Below, piece after piece: positions 54,631-64,000 of a stretch of DNA of 64,000 bases (its first letter is position 1; every line of letters starts with the position of its first letter). This stretch comes from Choristoneura fumiferana (Eukaryota > Arthropoda > Insecta > Lepidoptera > Tortricidae), in NCBI RefSeq assembly GCF_025370935.1, contig NC_133482.1:14759431-14823430 (forward strand), read 5' to 3'. Below the pieces are notes generated by a model, which did not search any database, had not been told where the DNA came from, and worked only from the letters and a program-made list of their open reading frames with translations. The position numbers and the translations under genes were made by a program.

Positions 54631-55054
54631 TGAGGGCTATCGCTTATGAATTCGCCACTAGAGGCGCTAGTGTAGCGTGAGGTCTCCGAAATGTCAAATC
54701 TCATAGTTTTTGGGTGAGCTACGCGGGTTTATTTATAATTAGAATAATTTTGTGAATATTTTGCAATATCTGAAATTAATTATGGCAAATATGCGTTCCG
54801 GGGCAATGAATGTCTGTGTTTTGAGGCAGTTTTGTCTGTCGGAAACCTTTGTCCTCCCTTTTTTTCCGAATAAAACGGGGACTATGCAACATTGTGGCAT
54901 GCTCGATATTTTTATGGTACGGTTTAAAAGTGTATTAAATATGATTTTAATCTAAACTTTGTTTTCACGCCCGTAATAACAGACTTTGAAAGCCATAATT
55001 AAAAACCTCACGCAACAGTGCGCCATCTAGTGAGACAAAAAACGATAGCCCTCA
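54631..55054. mobile_element. MITE 'tgagggctatcg ... acctcacgc'
   Basis: The left TGAGGGCTATCG plus 'gccactagaggcgct' and 'gcgtgaggt' is mirrored by 'acctcacgc', 'gcgccatctagtg' and CGATAGCCCTCA. 424 bp. A 67-codon ATG-less or late-ATG frame (54752-54955) lies inside with no recognisable family. Confidence 0.78.
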
Positions 55055-55256
55055 TTACCACACGTGTCAGCAATGCGACGGATGCTGACGCAAATGTCCA
55101 CGTGTTTGTGTTAGATTATTCCGGGGAATTAATTACGGCGTCTAAATTTGGCAGGTTTGATCTGCATCGGCCACAATGTTCTGTACAATCGATGTCAGAT
55201 GGTATCAAAACAGCCAATACGATGTGGGTATAAAAGTAAAGGGCTTATAAAAAGTA

Positions 55257-55881
55257 AAAAAAACCGGCCAAGAGCGTGTCGGACACGCCCAAAATAGGGT
55301 TCCATAGCCATTACGAAAAAAATAAGTAATATTTTTCTAAGGATTTCGTATTTTATACGGAATCTTCCAAGTTTAGGTATATTTTATACCTTAGGCTGCT
55401 ATTTACTCTTAAACTACTAATAATTCTCAAGCAAACTGAGCCGTTATAGTTTTACTTGTAAGTTTGATATACTTACTACCATCCTGATTTTTTTCAAATT
55501 TTTCCACCCACCGGTTTAGATTTTAGAGGACGTTGGGGGGACGCCCGATTTTAATGAAAATTTGCACTTTAAAGTTGAATACTTCGCAAACAGATCACTG
55601 AATCGTAAAAACTCCTAATGGTTTTAAAAGACCTATCCAACGATACACCACTCTATAGGGTTGGATGAGAAAAAAAAACACCCCCATTTTACGTCTATGG
55701 GAGGCTTTTTTTTGAATTTTTTATTGTACCATTTTGTCGGCATAATTTATATATATATCCGTGAAAAATTACAGCTTTCTAGCATTGATAATCCCTGAGC
55801 GAAGCCGCGATCGGACAGATAGACAGACATGGCGAAACTATAAAGGTTCCATTTTTGCCATTTTGGCTCCGGAACCCTAAA
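55257..55881 (-). repeat. Reverse copy of the 'cttggccggtttt' repeat
   Basis: 'aaaccggccaagagcgtgtc' at the left and 'ttttggctccggaaccctaa' at the right, the inverse of 52571-53117. Extra AT-rich stretches make it longer. Confidence 0.78.
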
Positions 55882-55918
55882 AAGTGAAGGGCTTAGTGGA
55901 CCAATTACTCTCCTAGAA

Positions 55919-56125
55919 TCATCATCATCAGCCGGAAGAAGTCCACTGCTGAACAAACGCCTCCCCTTTAGAACGCCACAATGAATGAAAGAAAGAAAGA
56001 TAGAAAGAAAGAAAGAAAAGTTTATTTTGGCTCCAAAAAGTGCCACCTAAAACTAAGACTAGAACTAGCACTAAAACTATGACAACTTGCCCCTTGCATT
56101 TACCAATGCCCGCAACTCTCACGAT
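55919..56125 (-). pseudogene. RTE-type LINE 3' end split by a LINE tail
   Basis: 'atcatcatcatcagccggaa' to 'agaacgccacaatgaa' (55919-55985), then 'cttgcatttaccaatgcccg' to 'tcacgatgtcgtc' (about 56092-56125), are one RTE end. In between, 55984-56091 is a reverse LINE end with (CTTT)n and 'ccaaaataaacttttctttc'. Confidence 0.65.
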
Positions 56126-56654
56126 GTCGTCGTGTGTCGTGATGTTTCGGGAATACTCACGAAAATTTCAATTCAACTGACAGAACTGGTTTTATCGGGG
56201 CGATGCCGCGGGGCAGAAGGTTGTTGGGGAATAAATCCTCGAATTGATTGATCGGGGCACGACCGCCCGCGTACTAAAGATTTCCTCTGTCATTATTTTA
56301 GCCCGAATCCTCGGGTTTCCTCACGCGGAAACTCTCCGGAGTAAAATTAATGGAACGTAAATAATTCTAAGAAAAATATTAGAGTAAAAATCAACTAATG
56401 GAGATGTTAAAACCGTTTGAAGCGGCGTAAGCAAATTAGTTGATTCGGGGAAGTGTTCCAATGGAATAGGTTATTTTTATGAACGTAAACATAGAGCTAC
56501 CTAGTTCGAAAAAGAAGAATTTTATAATTGGAGGAGTAGAAATGTCACCTAAAAGCGGGAGGCATCTGTACATGACTGAAAAAACAAAAGCAATTCAGTG
56601 GCAGGCGTGACGTACTTGATCGGCACTGGGCTTGCGTGGTTCTCTCTGCTACCG
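56126..56654. other. No gene seen
   Basis: Moderately AT-rich with no supported feature. Confidence 0.5.
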
Positions 56655-56730
56655 AAGTTCTCTCATTCTGAGAGGAGGACTGTGCCCAGCAGTGAGACGT
56701 ACCTATATGGGTTTTGATGAAGATGATGAT
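56655..56730 (+). repeat. SINE family 2 tail
   Basis: 'tctgagaggaggactgtgcc', 'cagcagtgagacgtacctat' and a decayed (GAT)n end. The head and body are missing. Confidence 0.7.
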
Positions 56731-56821
56731 TCGGTAAACACTGTAAACCAATGAATAAATAAATAAAAACAAACAAGTAAGCCACTTCAACACTGTAAAC
56801 TATCTCTCCCGGGTACTGCCA

Positions 56822-57032
56822 TTTTGCAACGTAACGTTTGGCAACCAGTTTCATTTCGCAAACTCGAAAACAGTAAATATTTCAGGATTTATTTCAGAGC
56901 CATCGTGTAGAACCCTTTAGGTTAGGTTAGTTTTATAAAAATCCAGAAATATTTACAGATTCAAAAATATAAAACAGTTGGGAAATGAATAGTTGCGAAA
57001 TAAAACAGGTTGCCAAACGTTATTCGCCGAAA
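56822..57032 (-). mobile_element. MITE 'ttcgcaactaacgtttggc' copy 2
   Basis: Reverse of 7520-7733 with matching ends, 'tcaggatttatttcagagcc' and 'taggttaggttag'. Ends are partly decayed. Confidence 0.75.
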
Positions 57033-57754
57033 TATTGTTGTTGTTTCTTTAAAAAAATATGGCTCTGTCCATTGGAGGACAATTTTGCCAGTGTCTAGTA
57101 GTTTTTGCCGTTGTACGGTAAAAAAAATTCTAGAAAACGAAATATGAGAGGTAATGGTGGATGAACGATGACAGCCCGAAATATTAGTAATCCCTATTTC
57201 TCCATCTCTTGCCATTTTGGTGACATATGTCATGCCGTAATCGTGGTGGTGACGTTTGACAACAGAGAAATATTGCTCAAAACAAAACTGTTGTCAAAGA
57301 GGCCGAAGGTTTGCGTGGTGTTTCTAAAGCTATAGTTCTGTAACCGTAAATTTTATTACCAGGTCACGAGCAATTACGCACATTTGAATTGCACCAAAAT
57401 GCGGTTTCCAATACTTTGCTGCCAGTTAAAACACACGTCAATCAATACGCGTGCAGCTTACTAATTATTTTGTCATTCGAAACTGCGGCTTGCCGGTAAC
57501 CGAATTTCCGGTATGGGTATCGGTATTATTCGGCGCCATTATTTTGGTTTCGATGCAAATTTTCGGTGCGGCGTGACCGCATGACTGGGCCTCGTTATGG
57601 GCGTGCTGAATGATTGGAATTGTGTTTTTACCAACGAACGTAAGTGAGGGTTATGTATGATCTTGGCATTCTGTTTGTTCTTGTATGTTCTATCCACCGT
57701 AGCGCATAGGCCACTCGTTCGAATTTAATAAATATAGTTAGTTTATTTGTCTTT
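57033..57754. other. No gene seen
   Basis: No coding frame or repeat recognised. Confidence 0.5.
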
Positions 57755-58218
57755 GTCGGCGGCCAATCGCAAAATCCACCAGGTCACGAAATTTCTAAAA
57801 GTTGGTCAGGCATATCACGATGTAGGCACGCGAGAAACAATACGACAGATCGATTAGAGCAACGCATTCGTCGATATTCCTAGCTCTATACCGGGCACAT
57901 CATCAAAAATAAAGAAGAATTTAGGTACGACAAGCGAAGCGAGGAGTTGTTAGTAGGAATTGTGACCACAACGCACGAGCCGAGCGAGCGAAGCGAGCGT
58001 GCCGCAGCAGCGGCCGGCGAAGTGCCAGAACCGATATGGCGGCGTTTCATGATATGCCTAGGAATTTCATGATCTGCCTAAACGTCACTAGGAAAATCGA
58101 TAAACGGTGAGTTTTGAACGATATGGCGGATGTCCCTTTGCCAATTCATAAAATGGCGCCATTTCACGATATGCCTAGGTATTTCGTGATCTGCCGGATT
58201 TTAAGATCAGCCGCCGAC
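57755..58218. mobile_element. TIR element with GGCGCC palindromes, copy 1
   Basis: The left 'gtcggcggccaatcgcaaaa' plus 'tccaccaggtcacgaa' is mirrored at the right by 'ttcgtgatctgccggatttt' plus 'aagatcagccgccgac'. Inside are 'atatggcggcgtttcatgat', 'aaatggcgccatttcacgat' and repeated 'gatatgcctagg' words, plus 'gagcgagcgaagcgagcg'. 464 bp, non-coding. Further copies at 61404-61595 and 63673-64000. Confidence 0.8.
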
Positions 58219-58793
58219 ATCTACATACAATGATTTCTATGAAATAGGAACACGGGGTACAGGAATAGAGGCGACTGAGGATATATAGGCAGGAAACTTA
58301 TTTAGTAGAAATTTGCTTTAAGGCGCGCTTATAGAAGAATTTTCGGTATTTGAGGGGGTGAAGCAGACGACGCGGCGGAGGCGAATGCGGGGCGTCCAGC
58401 GCAACGCCCCGCGCGTCTGTCACGCAGCCCGTTGACGGCCTTATTCTGTTCGTATCCGTATTCTGGTTAATGTGAGTTCCGGATTTTTCGTTCAAATTAT
58501 AATTACACAATTTTCGGTTTAATTAAGAAATTCTTCGTTTAATGTAAATAGTCTTGGTAATAAAGAAATAATTTATCCCTCTTCATGCCCACAGTTTAAT
58601 TTGTAATGTAGGTAATGGATAGACATTAAGACTGAATAGGTAGACAGACGAAATAAAAATACATAGGTAAATCAATACAAATAAAAAAAAACAATTTTAT
58701 TTTAATCTGAAAATCTAGATTACAAGCTAGGCAAATCTATACATATAATAAAACAGTAAAGAAATAGTTGTCTGTTCACTTTTAACAAATCAA
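58219..58793. other. No recognised gene; GC-rich patch 58330-58440
   Basis: CpG-rich ('gcgcaacgccccgcgcgtct') within AT-rich DNA. A minus frame (58298-58510) passes through it but is not convincing. It could be a promoter-like islet or part of a GC-rich repeat. Confidence 0.4.
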
Positions 58794-58945
58794 ATCAAAT
58801 CGTTTATTCAGTAAATAGGCCGCAATGGGCACTTTTACACGTCATTTTTTAAACTACCAGCGCTTTCGGAAAGACCATCATTGCCAGGAAAAATGCGCAG
58901 CAAGAAGCTTGGCAGAGAGTCACTTTTTCAAAATGTAATACTTTA
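58794..58945 (-). mobile_element. Retroelement 3' end
   Basis: Reverse of the 40016-40263 family: 'aaatcaaatcaaatcgttta', 'ggccgcaatgggcactttta', 'gcgctttcggaaagaccatc', 'cttggcagagagtcactttt'. 5'-truncated. Confidence 0.75.
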
Positions 58946-58984
58946 AAACTACAGTATACAACCCTTACCCAAACCATACAGTCA

Positions 58985-59082
58985 AAAAATGAATGTAGGA
59001 ACCATGTTCTTAGTACCCATAACACAAGCTTTGCTAAGCTTACTTTGGGACTAGGTCAATAGGTGTGAAATTTCCCGTGATA
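58985..59082 (+). repeat. SINE family 1, 3' fragment
   Basis: 'cttagtacccataacacaag', 'tttgggactaggtcaatagg' and 'cccgtgatatttattttatg' match the 3' half of family 1. The tRNA head is absent. Confidence 0.65.
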
Positions 59083-59723
59083 TTTATTTTATGTTCTAAG
59101 AAACATGTGCGAGCTGTAGCCAAAGATAAAAAATATGTCTTAGCGCACAGAACAACTTTCACAGATATAAAGATTATGAGTATGCGTAAAGTAGTTATTG
59201 CATCAATACAAAAATACAAGTCAGAACACCAGAAACCAGAAGCAATAAGAGGTTGCATGAAAAAACATTTTTTGCAACTCACACGTAGCTGTTTTCCACG
59301 ACTTGGCCTCACTAATTCGCGGAGGAGCAAGACAGATATTCCATTTTTTTCATTTTTTTTTCAATAAGAGGTTTTAGAAACGAAGTTAAAAACTCCGAAG
59401 TTCAGAACTACATCAGAACTGCGTAAGAACTGCACTCCGATTGCCTAAAATGGCAGTCCTCTGACAGTCGGGTGCAGTGCTGATGCAGTTGCACTAACTG
59501 CGCAATAACTCCCATTTTGCAGCCGGATTCCAGTTGGAGTGCATGTTTTTGACAATAATTTACTAGTGCAACCAAATGCGACCATCTTATTTTATTAAAA
59601 TAATTTATGTTAAATAACTTGGCTGAATGCAAGATTTAACCTTTGCCTGCAATTAAATGAGAAAATTGAAACTGTTGTGTCACTATCAGAAATGTCAGTG
59701 AATCTGACAAAGGGATCAAGCAA
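59083..59723. other. No recognised gene
   Basis: A plus ATG frame of 100 codons (59065-59367), overlapped by a minus frame, has no family. At 59405-59550 'agaact' and 'aactgc' words iterate on both strands as an imperfect low-complexity tract. Confidence 0.45.
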
Positions 59724-59847
59724 GGCTACTACGACACTTGAAACTCGAAGTTCGTGTCGTGCGGTCCCTCTGACACTTATACTATTTAATACGAGAGCGA
59801 GAGGGACGGTACGATACGAACTTCGAGTTTCGAGTTTCATAGTAGCC
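59724..59847. mobile_element. Foldback MITE 'ggctactacgaa', copy 1
   Basis: Arms 'ggctactacgacacttgaaa' and 'tttcgagtttcatagtagcc' with 'gaacttcga' inside, and the centre 'acttatactatttaatacga' with 'gcgagagggacggtacga'. Nearly all of it folds back. Confidence 0.78.
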
Positions 59848-60004
59848 GCAAGGTTCGCCGCATGTTCGCCGTGAGTAGTATAGGCAACGTGCCTACAATT
59901 TGTATAGCAGTCGCGGTAGAATCTGGACGAAGCCGTCCGCGTCCGTGAGCAGCCGAGGCCCGCGCCAACCAGCTTGCGGTCGTAGTACGAATGTGAAATC
60001 CGCT
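59848..60004. other. GC-rich spacer between two foldback MITEs
   Basis: Locally CpG-rich ('cgtccgcgtccgtgagcagc') with an open minus-strand frame of about 55 codons. It lies 400 bp from the candidate exon at 60406-60612. It could be part of a promoter or exon, but there is no firm evidence. Confidence 0.35.
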
Positions 60005-60358
60005 CAGCAGGGCTACTACGAAACTCGAAGTTCGTGGGTTGCGGTCCCTCTGATACTTATACTATTTACAGTGGCGTAGCTACCAAGGGGCTAGGCGGCG
60101 CAGTGCCCCGGGGCCCTCAAGCTCAGGGGGCCCTCGAAATTCTGCTTTATAGCTGATGATAAAGTTGCTTAGAAAGTATTTGTATATATAATGATTTTAC
60201 TTCAAAAAACCTTACCAGTTTTGATAGCAGTGGGCCCCATTTTTTTATTTGTCCCAGGGCCCTAGGTTACCTAGCTACGCCACTGACTATTTAGTACGAG
60301 AGCGAGAGGGACCGCACGACACGAACTTCGAGTTTGGAGTTTCGTAGTAGCCCTGCTG
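60005..60358. mobile_element. Foldback MITE 'ggctactacgaa', copy 2, split
   Basis: Outer arms 'cagcagggctactacgaaac' and 'gtttcgtagtagccctgctg'. The centre is split at 'actattta' by the 217-bp hAT-type MITE. Without it, the element matches 59724-59847. Confidence 0.82.
60069..60285. mobile_element. hAT-type MITE with 8-bp duplication, nested
   Basis: Ends CAGTGGCGTAGCTACC and, inverted, CAGTGGCGTAGCTAGG. ACTATTTA is duplicated exactly at 60061-60068 and 60286-60293. 8-bp duplications and CAG-starting TIRs are typical of hAT elements. Non-coding interior with 'ggggccct' words. Confidence 0.92.
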
Positions 60359-60405
60359 ACTCGGCCCGACTCCGGCCGGTCGATTAGTGTGTGGTAGGTA
60401 CTTAC

Positions 60406-60612
60406 CGTTTAGGTACTCTAATGCTTCTCATATGTGCTCTGAGTTCACTTATGCGTTTCCTCTTTCGCTTAACTTTTTTAATACTGCGATTACCCATATT
60501 ATTTGCTCTCAAAAGTAGTACTAGCGCGTTAGAAAAATGTGCACAGGTCCGTCGTCGACTACGTACACGCGTGTACTGGCGACTGGGCAATACTTCGCCG
60601 CCGCCGCGCGCT
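60406..60612 (-). CDS. Candidate first exon, basic N-terminus
   Basis: On the minus strand a CpG-rich leader (about 60612-60531) has no ATG until 60497-60495, in good context (A at -3, G at +4). The frame MGNRSIKKVKRKRKR, then ISELRAHMRSIRVPK, runs 30 codons plus two bases to a strong donor (CG|GTAAGTACC) at 60406/60405, phase 2. The many Lys/Arg suggest a nuclear-localisation or nucleic-acid-binding start. GC-rich leader, first-ATG use and donor together suggest a real 5' exon. The gene is not recognised and no second exon was identified to the left. An exon inside an old mobile element is the main alternative. Confidence 0.5.
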
Positions 60613-61403
60613 AGAACCGTTTTATTTTGCCAAAGACGAAATAAATTGGTATGATTGATGTACTCAACCTATTGAAAATCAATGAAGCATAAATCTAAAT
60701 CTACTAAAAAACTATTTAATAAAGCAAATTTTGTGTTGATATTCATAATATTTTTCATAATATTTGGTTTAACGTGTAAATGAAGGCTCTTTTTCAAAAA
60801 AATAATCTATCGAGGTTTTTGTCAGCAATCGTGTTTTTGATGAAGTCAAAAACTAGCTAATAGACTGAAAATACACATATAAAAAAATTGCAGTTGTAAG
60901 TATTGTGTAAGTATATTCTAAATATTTTCTAAAATTGTAGTTTTCACTACGTACAGCGCCTTAAAAATCCCGTGAAAGTTTCCCTAAACATCCTTAAACT
61001 TCAGTGCATTTTTTAAAATGTTCTGCAACTAAAAACACTTGTACAGTCCCCTGCATTATTATCTGCCACAACGGAGCGTGAAAAAATATCTGCTGGTGCT
61101 TATTTCAGGCAATTGCAAGAAATCAAATATTATTCCACTTTTTTAATTAAAAACAAACCGAACCTTTCTACTGTCGCTTACAGCAGAAATTTTACAACAA
61201 AGCATTTTACTTGACGCGTTAATATTAAATTTCCTCGCGAACGTATAAAATAATGAAATCCCGGGCCTAATTCAAACAAAAATAATAATGACGTCGCCTC
61301 GAATCATTTTATTAAAACAAACCGCCCGAAAACGTCATATCTGATCAGCACACAACGAAAGCTATTTTAATTAGTAATCAAAGATCTATTACATCATTAT
61401 ATC
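60613..61403. other. No gene seen; possible promoter side of 60406-60612
   Basis: AT-rich sequence directly upstream of the candidate exon. No TATA box at a convincing distance, no CpG island and no repeat was recognised. Confidence 0.45.
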
Positions 61404-61595
61404 ATGAAACGCCGCTATTTCATCGTTTGGCCAGTTTAGGCAGATCATGAAATTCCTAGGCATATCATGAAACGCCGCCATATCGGTCCTGGCACTTCGC
61501 ACTTTTTTCTTTTTTAGTCAATTCATGAAATGGCGCCATTTCACGATATGCCTAGGAGCTTCGTGACCTGGCGGATTTTACGATCGGCCGCCGAC
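61404..61595. mobile_element. TIR element with GGCGCC palindromes, copy 2 (rearranged)
   Basis: The right half 'attcatgaaatggcgccatt' to 'cgatcggccgccgac' is in plus orientation. 61425-61500 is the reverse complement of 58010-58100 ('ggcagatcatgaaattccta', 'cgccgccatatcggt'). The left TIR is absent, so the copy is rearranged or truncated. Confidence 0.7.
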
Positions 61596-62275
61596 ATGTT
61601 TATCACGAGGATCAAAACCGCAACCGCTAGCTGCGTAATCAGGGGCAATCATATAATTATGATGAGATGATGACAATGATGATTGTGTTAAGTTTAAAAA
61701 CACTTGATTTTCATACGCACCAAAAACGCGTTTATACCAGTGGAACGTCCACATAACTTTGTATTTTTAGTTGTCCGTTCGTCCCTCGCGTGTTGGTAAC
61801 TTCCGAAATTTAATTTCCTGCTGGCCACACGTCAGGGGACGCCGCAATGTTGTGTTATTATACCGCCATTTTGAAATTTGAAACTTTTACCTGGTTTTTA
61901 CTGACGGGTCTAGTATGTGGGCTGTTTTACCCAAAGAATTTATAATATTAGGTTTAGAAATTATATTATTATTAATACTTATTCTTACTAATATTATAAT
62001 TGCGAAAGTAACTCTGTCTGTTTTTTTTAATGCAAGAAGGGGCAAACGAGCATGCAAGCTACCTTATGGCAAGCTATCAAAAAAGTCATAGGCGCTGAAA
62101 GAAATTTGGTGTAGAGATAGTTTTATATTTTGGAAAAACACATAGCAATGAATTAATTATTCGCAGACTGAACCGAAGGCAGCAAGCAGCTAGCGGTATA
62201 ACAGACGGTTCCTCCCCAGTCAGTCAATGATTTGATTATCTTTGTCCTCAAATTCTCAAAATATAAGAATATCAT
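61596..62275. other. No gene; repeat fragment near 62010-62110
   Basis: 'aagaaggggcaaacgagcat' and 'aaaagtcataggcgctg' resemble the nested repeat in 46836-46966. The remainder is unassigned. Confidence 0.5.
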
Positions 62276-62620
62276 CATCATCATCAGCCGTAAAACGTCC
62301 ACCGTTGAATTAGGACCTTCTCCTTAGAACGCCACAATGAACGACAACTAGCCACTTGCTTCCACCGATTGCCTGCAACTCTGGTTATTCCGTCCACCTA
62401 GTGGGAGGCCTGCCAATGCTTCATCTTTCAGTTCCTGACCTTTCTCCTCCAACAGTGATCTTTCTTCGAGCGATGTATCCTCCCCATAGCCACTTCAAGT
62501 TGCGTTTTCTTCGAGCTATATCGATGACTTTAGTTTATCGACGAATTTTCGTATTTCGGATTCTATCACGCATAAGGACTTCAAAAACTTTAAAAAATAT
62601 GACCATGCGAATTTTCTGAT
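62276..62620 (-). pseudogene. RTE-type LINE ORF2 C-terminus and 3' end
   Basis: Starts 'atcatcatcagccgtaaaac' (reverse tail) and extends to 'tctatcacgcataaggactt'. The minus strand still shows traces of the RTE C-terminal order (KIRN-like, then ...KLKW-like positions) but no intact frame. A plus ORF here is an antisense shadow. Confidence 0.65.
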
Positions 62621-63360
62621 AAAATTAACACCGTTGTGCGAAAGAGACAAAGAAAGCCACACAGTCCTTATTTACACGGGAACTCGGCCCGCATAGCAAC
62701 CAGGCGTTTACAAATACGATTTTCAGCGTCGAATAATCACAATCGATTCCAGAATCGATTCTTCCGAGCACGTACTGCCGACAAATCGTACGACATCAAC
62801 ATCTGGGTGGCGATTTTTTTTCATCTCATTTGAATAATCCGATTCAGTTACGCGGTACGCCGATTATTCTTTATTTTCAAGACGATGGAGAGATTTTATT
62901 ATTGAATTGGCATTTTTTTTTAATCAGATATCGTGGTGCGGAACACAGAGGTAGTTAGAATATTTTAGTTTGAAATCGAGTTATTTACAAAGGCGTGACC
63001 AGACGTGTTTTAAAACTCTCTTACTCAAAACAAGAAGGGTCATTGTTCATACTCGTACACCATTACATCTCTCATATTTTGTGTTCTACAATTGTTTACC
63101 ATACAACGACAAAACCCACTAGACCCTGGCAAAATTGTCCTCCGATGGACAGAGCCATGATTAAAAAAAAAACTTAAAACAAGAGGTACAGACCATAAAA
63201 CCAGATACGGAATCTTGATACCTATGTCAAAACATACAACGGCACATCGACAATCCATGAGTTGCTAACCTTCCTTCTAATCAAAATTTACGCAGTGTTG
63301 AGTTATTTTACGTCAACACCATTCTGTGTGCTGTTTTACCTTGAATGCCAAACAATTTAA
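62621..63360. other. No gene seen
   Basis: Frames at 62636, 62995 and 63040 are short, overlapping and unrecognised. A/T runs are present. Confidence 0.5.
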
Positions 63361-63672
63361 CAGCCAAAGTGGCCTAAAGGTTTCACCTATATGCTCTCAA
63401 GCAAAGGATTGTTGGTTTAAACCCAGGCTCGCGCCACTGAGTGTTTCGAAATTCAAGCGTGTAGTAAAATTTGAAATTACCACTTTACTCAGCTTCATGG
63501 TGAATTAAAACATCGTAAGGAAACAACCGTGCCCCTACATAAGAAGAAAGAACAGAAACATTGTGCCGAAAGAAGCAAAAAGGGCCATACTCAGCGTGAC
63601 GCCACGGCAAGCCGCAGCGCTGGTTTTCAGTATGACCCTTCTGAGGCCTGTGCCAAACAATGAGCTGTATAT
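63361..63672 (+). repeat. SINE family 2, decayed and interrupted
   Basis: tRNA-like head 'gtggcctaaaggtttcacct', B box 'ggtttaaacccaggctcgcg', body 'gaattaaaacatcgtaagga'. The tail word 'ctgaggcctgtgccaaacaa' appears at 63640-63660. Between them about 100 bp, including the short inverted pair 'agggccatac'/'gtatgaccct', is foreign to the SINE. Confidence 0.7.
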
Positions 63673-64000
63673 GTCGGCAGCCGATCGGAAAATCCGCCAG
63701 ATCACGAAATTTTTAGGCATATCGTGAAATGGCGCCATTTCATGATATGCCTAAAAGTTGGCCAGGCATATCACGATGTGCCTGAGGAACAATACGGTAG
63801 ATCGATTAGAGCAACGCATTCGTCGATATTCCTAGCTCTATACCGATTAACGGGCATATTATTATCGTTATGTCTATGCCAAAAAAAGAAAAATTAAGGT
63901 ACGACGAGCGAAGCGAATGGAGTGGAGCGTGCTGCGGCAGCGGTCGGCGGAGTGCCAGAACCGATATGGCGGCTTTTCATGATATGCCTAGGAATTTCAT
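63673..64000. mobile_element. TIR element with GGCGCC palindromes, copy 3 (cut by window end)
   Basis: Left end 'gtcggcagccgatcggaaaa', then a 40-bp near-perfect palindrome centred on GGCGCC (63714-63753), then the same middle as copy 1 ('gagcaacgcattcgtcgata', 'gtgccagaaccgatatggcg'). The right end lies beyond 64000. Confidence 0.82.

Noticed and set aside
54752..54955. 67-codon frame inside the 54631 MITE as a transposase remnant
   Set aside because: Too short, with no DDE-like or other transposase motif visible.

Overview
The window is AT-rich, repeat-dense DNA from an insect nucleus, almost certainly a lepidopteran (moth or butterfly). The evidence is the repeat set: tRNA-derived SINEs with (GAT)n tails, many RTE-type non-LTR 3' ends with (ATG)n tails, the dispersed 'cccgcggcttcgc ... 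ttataatatta' family, TA-flanked and foldback MITEs, short (TTAGG)n runs, and a BEL/Pao LTR retrotransposon. I see no complete host gene. Two short stretches look like real first exons, both on the minus strand: 43668-43880 (signal-peptide-like start, phase-1 GTAAGT donor) and 60406-60612 (very basic N-terminus, phase-2 GTAAGT donor, GC-rich leader). Neither can be named.

Layout. 1-21781 is intergenic or intronic-looking sequence filled with MITEs, SINEs and truncated LINEs. 21782-40621 is one locus present in up to three copies, split by two 100-N gaps (24409-24508 and 35053-35152). Copy A is 21782-24408, copy B is 24509-35052 and copy C is 35153-40621. B aligns end to end with C (from about 35853) except for inserted transposons. 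This looks like unmerged haplotypes placed in tandem by scaffolding, not a biological triplication.

Comparing the copies gives filled and empty sites. A 6.25-kb BEL/Pao element (27278-33529, minus strand, 5-bp duplication ATAGT) is in B, with its empty site at 38647-38651 in C. A 349-bp MITE (22485-22833) is in A and absent from C. A 217-bp TA-flanked MITE (39332-39548) is in C, while B carries TACCTA, which resembles an excision footprint. A 5'-truncated poly(A) retroposon (40016-40263) is in C and absent from B. The BEL/Pao copy has nearly identical LTRs but is defective: its reading frames are broken, and a deletion joins the start of the reverse transcriptase to the zone just before the integrase, removing the RT active-site palm and RNase H.

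40622-64000 is again transposon-rich. It has several nested insertions: a solo-LTR-like insert inside a SINE, a hAT-type MITE with an 8-bp duplication inside a foldback element, and a TA MITE inside a SINE. It also holds an alternating 118/122-bp tandem array (a 240-bp higher-order unit) and three copies in the last 6.3 kb of a terminal-inverted-repeat family carrying GGCGCC-centred palindromes. Calls rest on reading the sequence and comparing copies within the window. Repeat-family names are from general knowledge and were not checked against a database.
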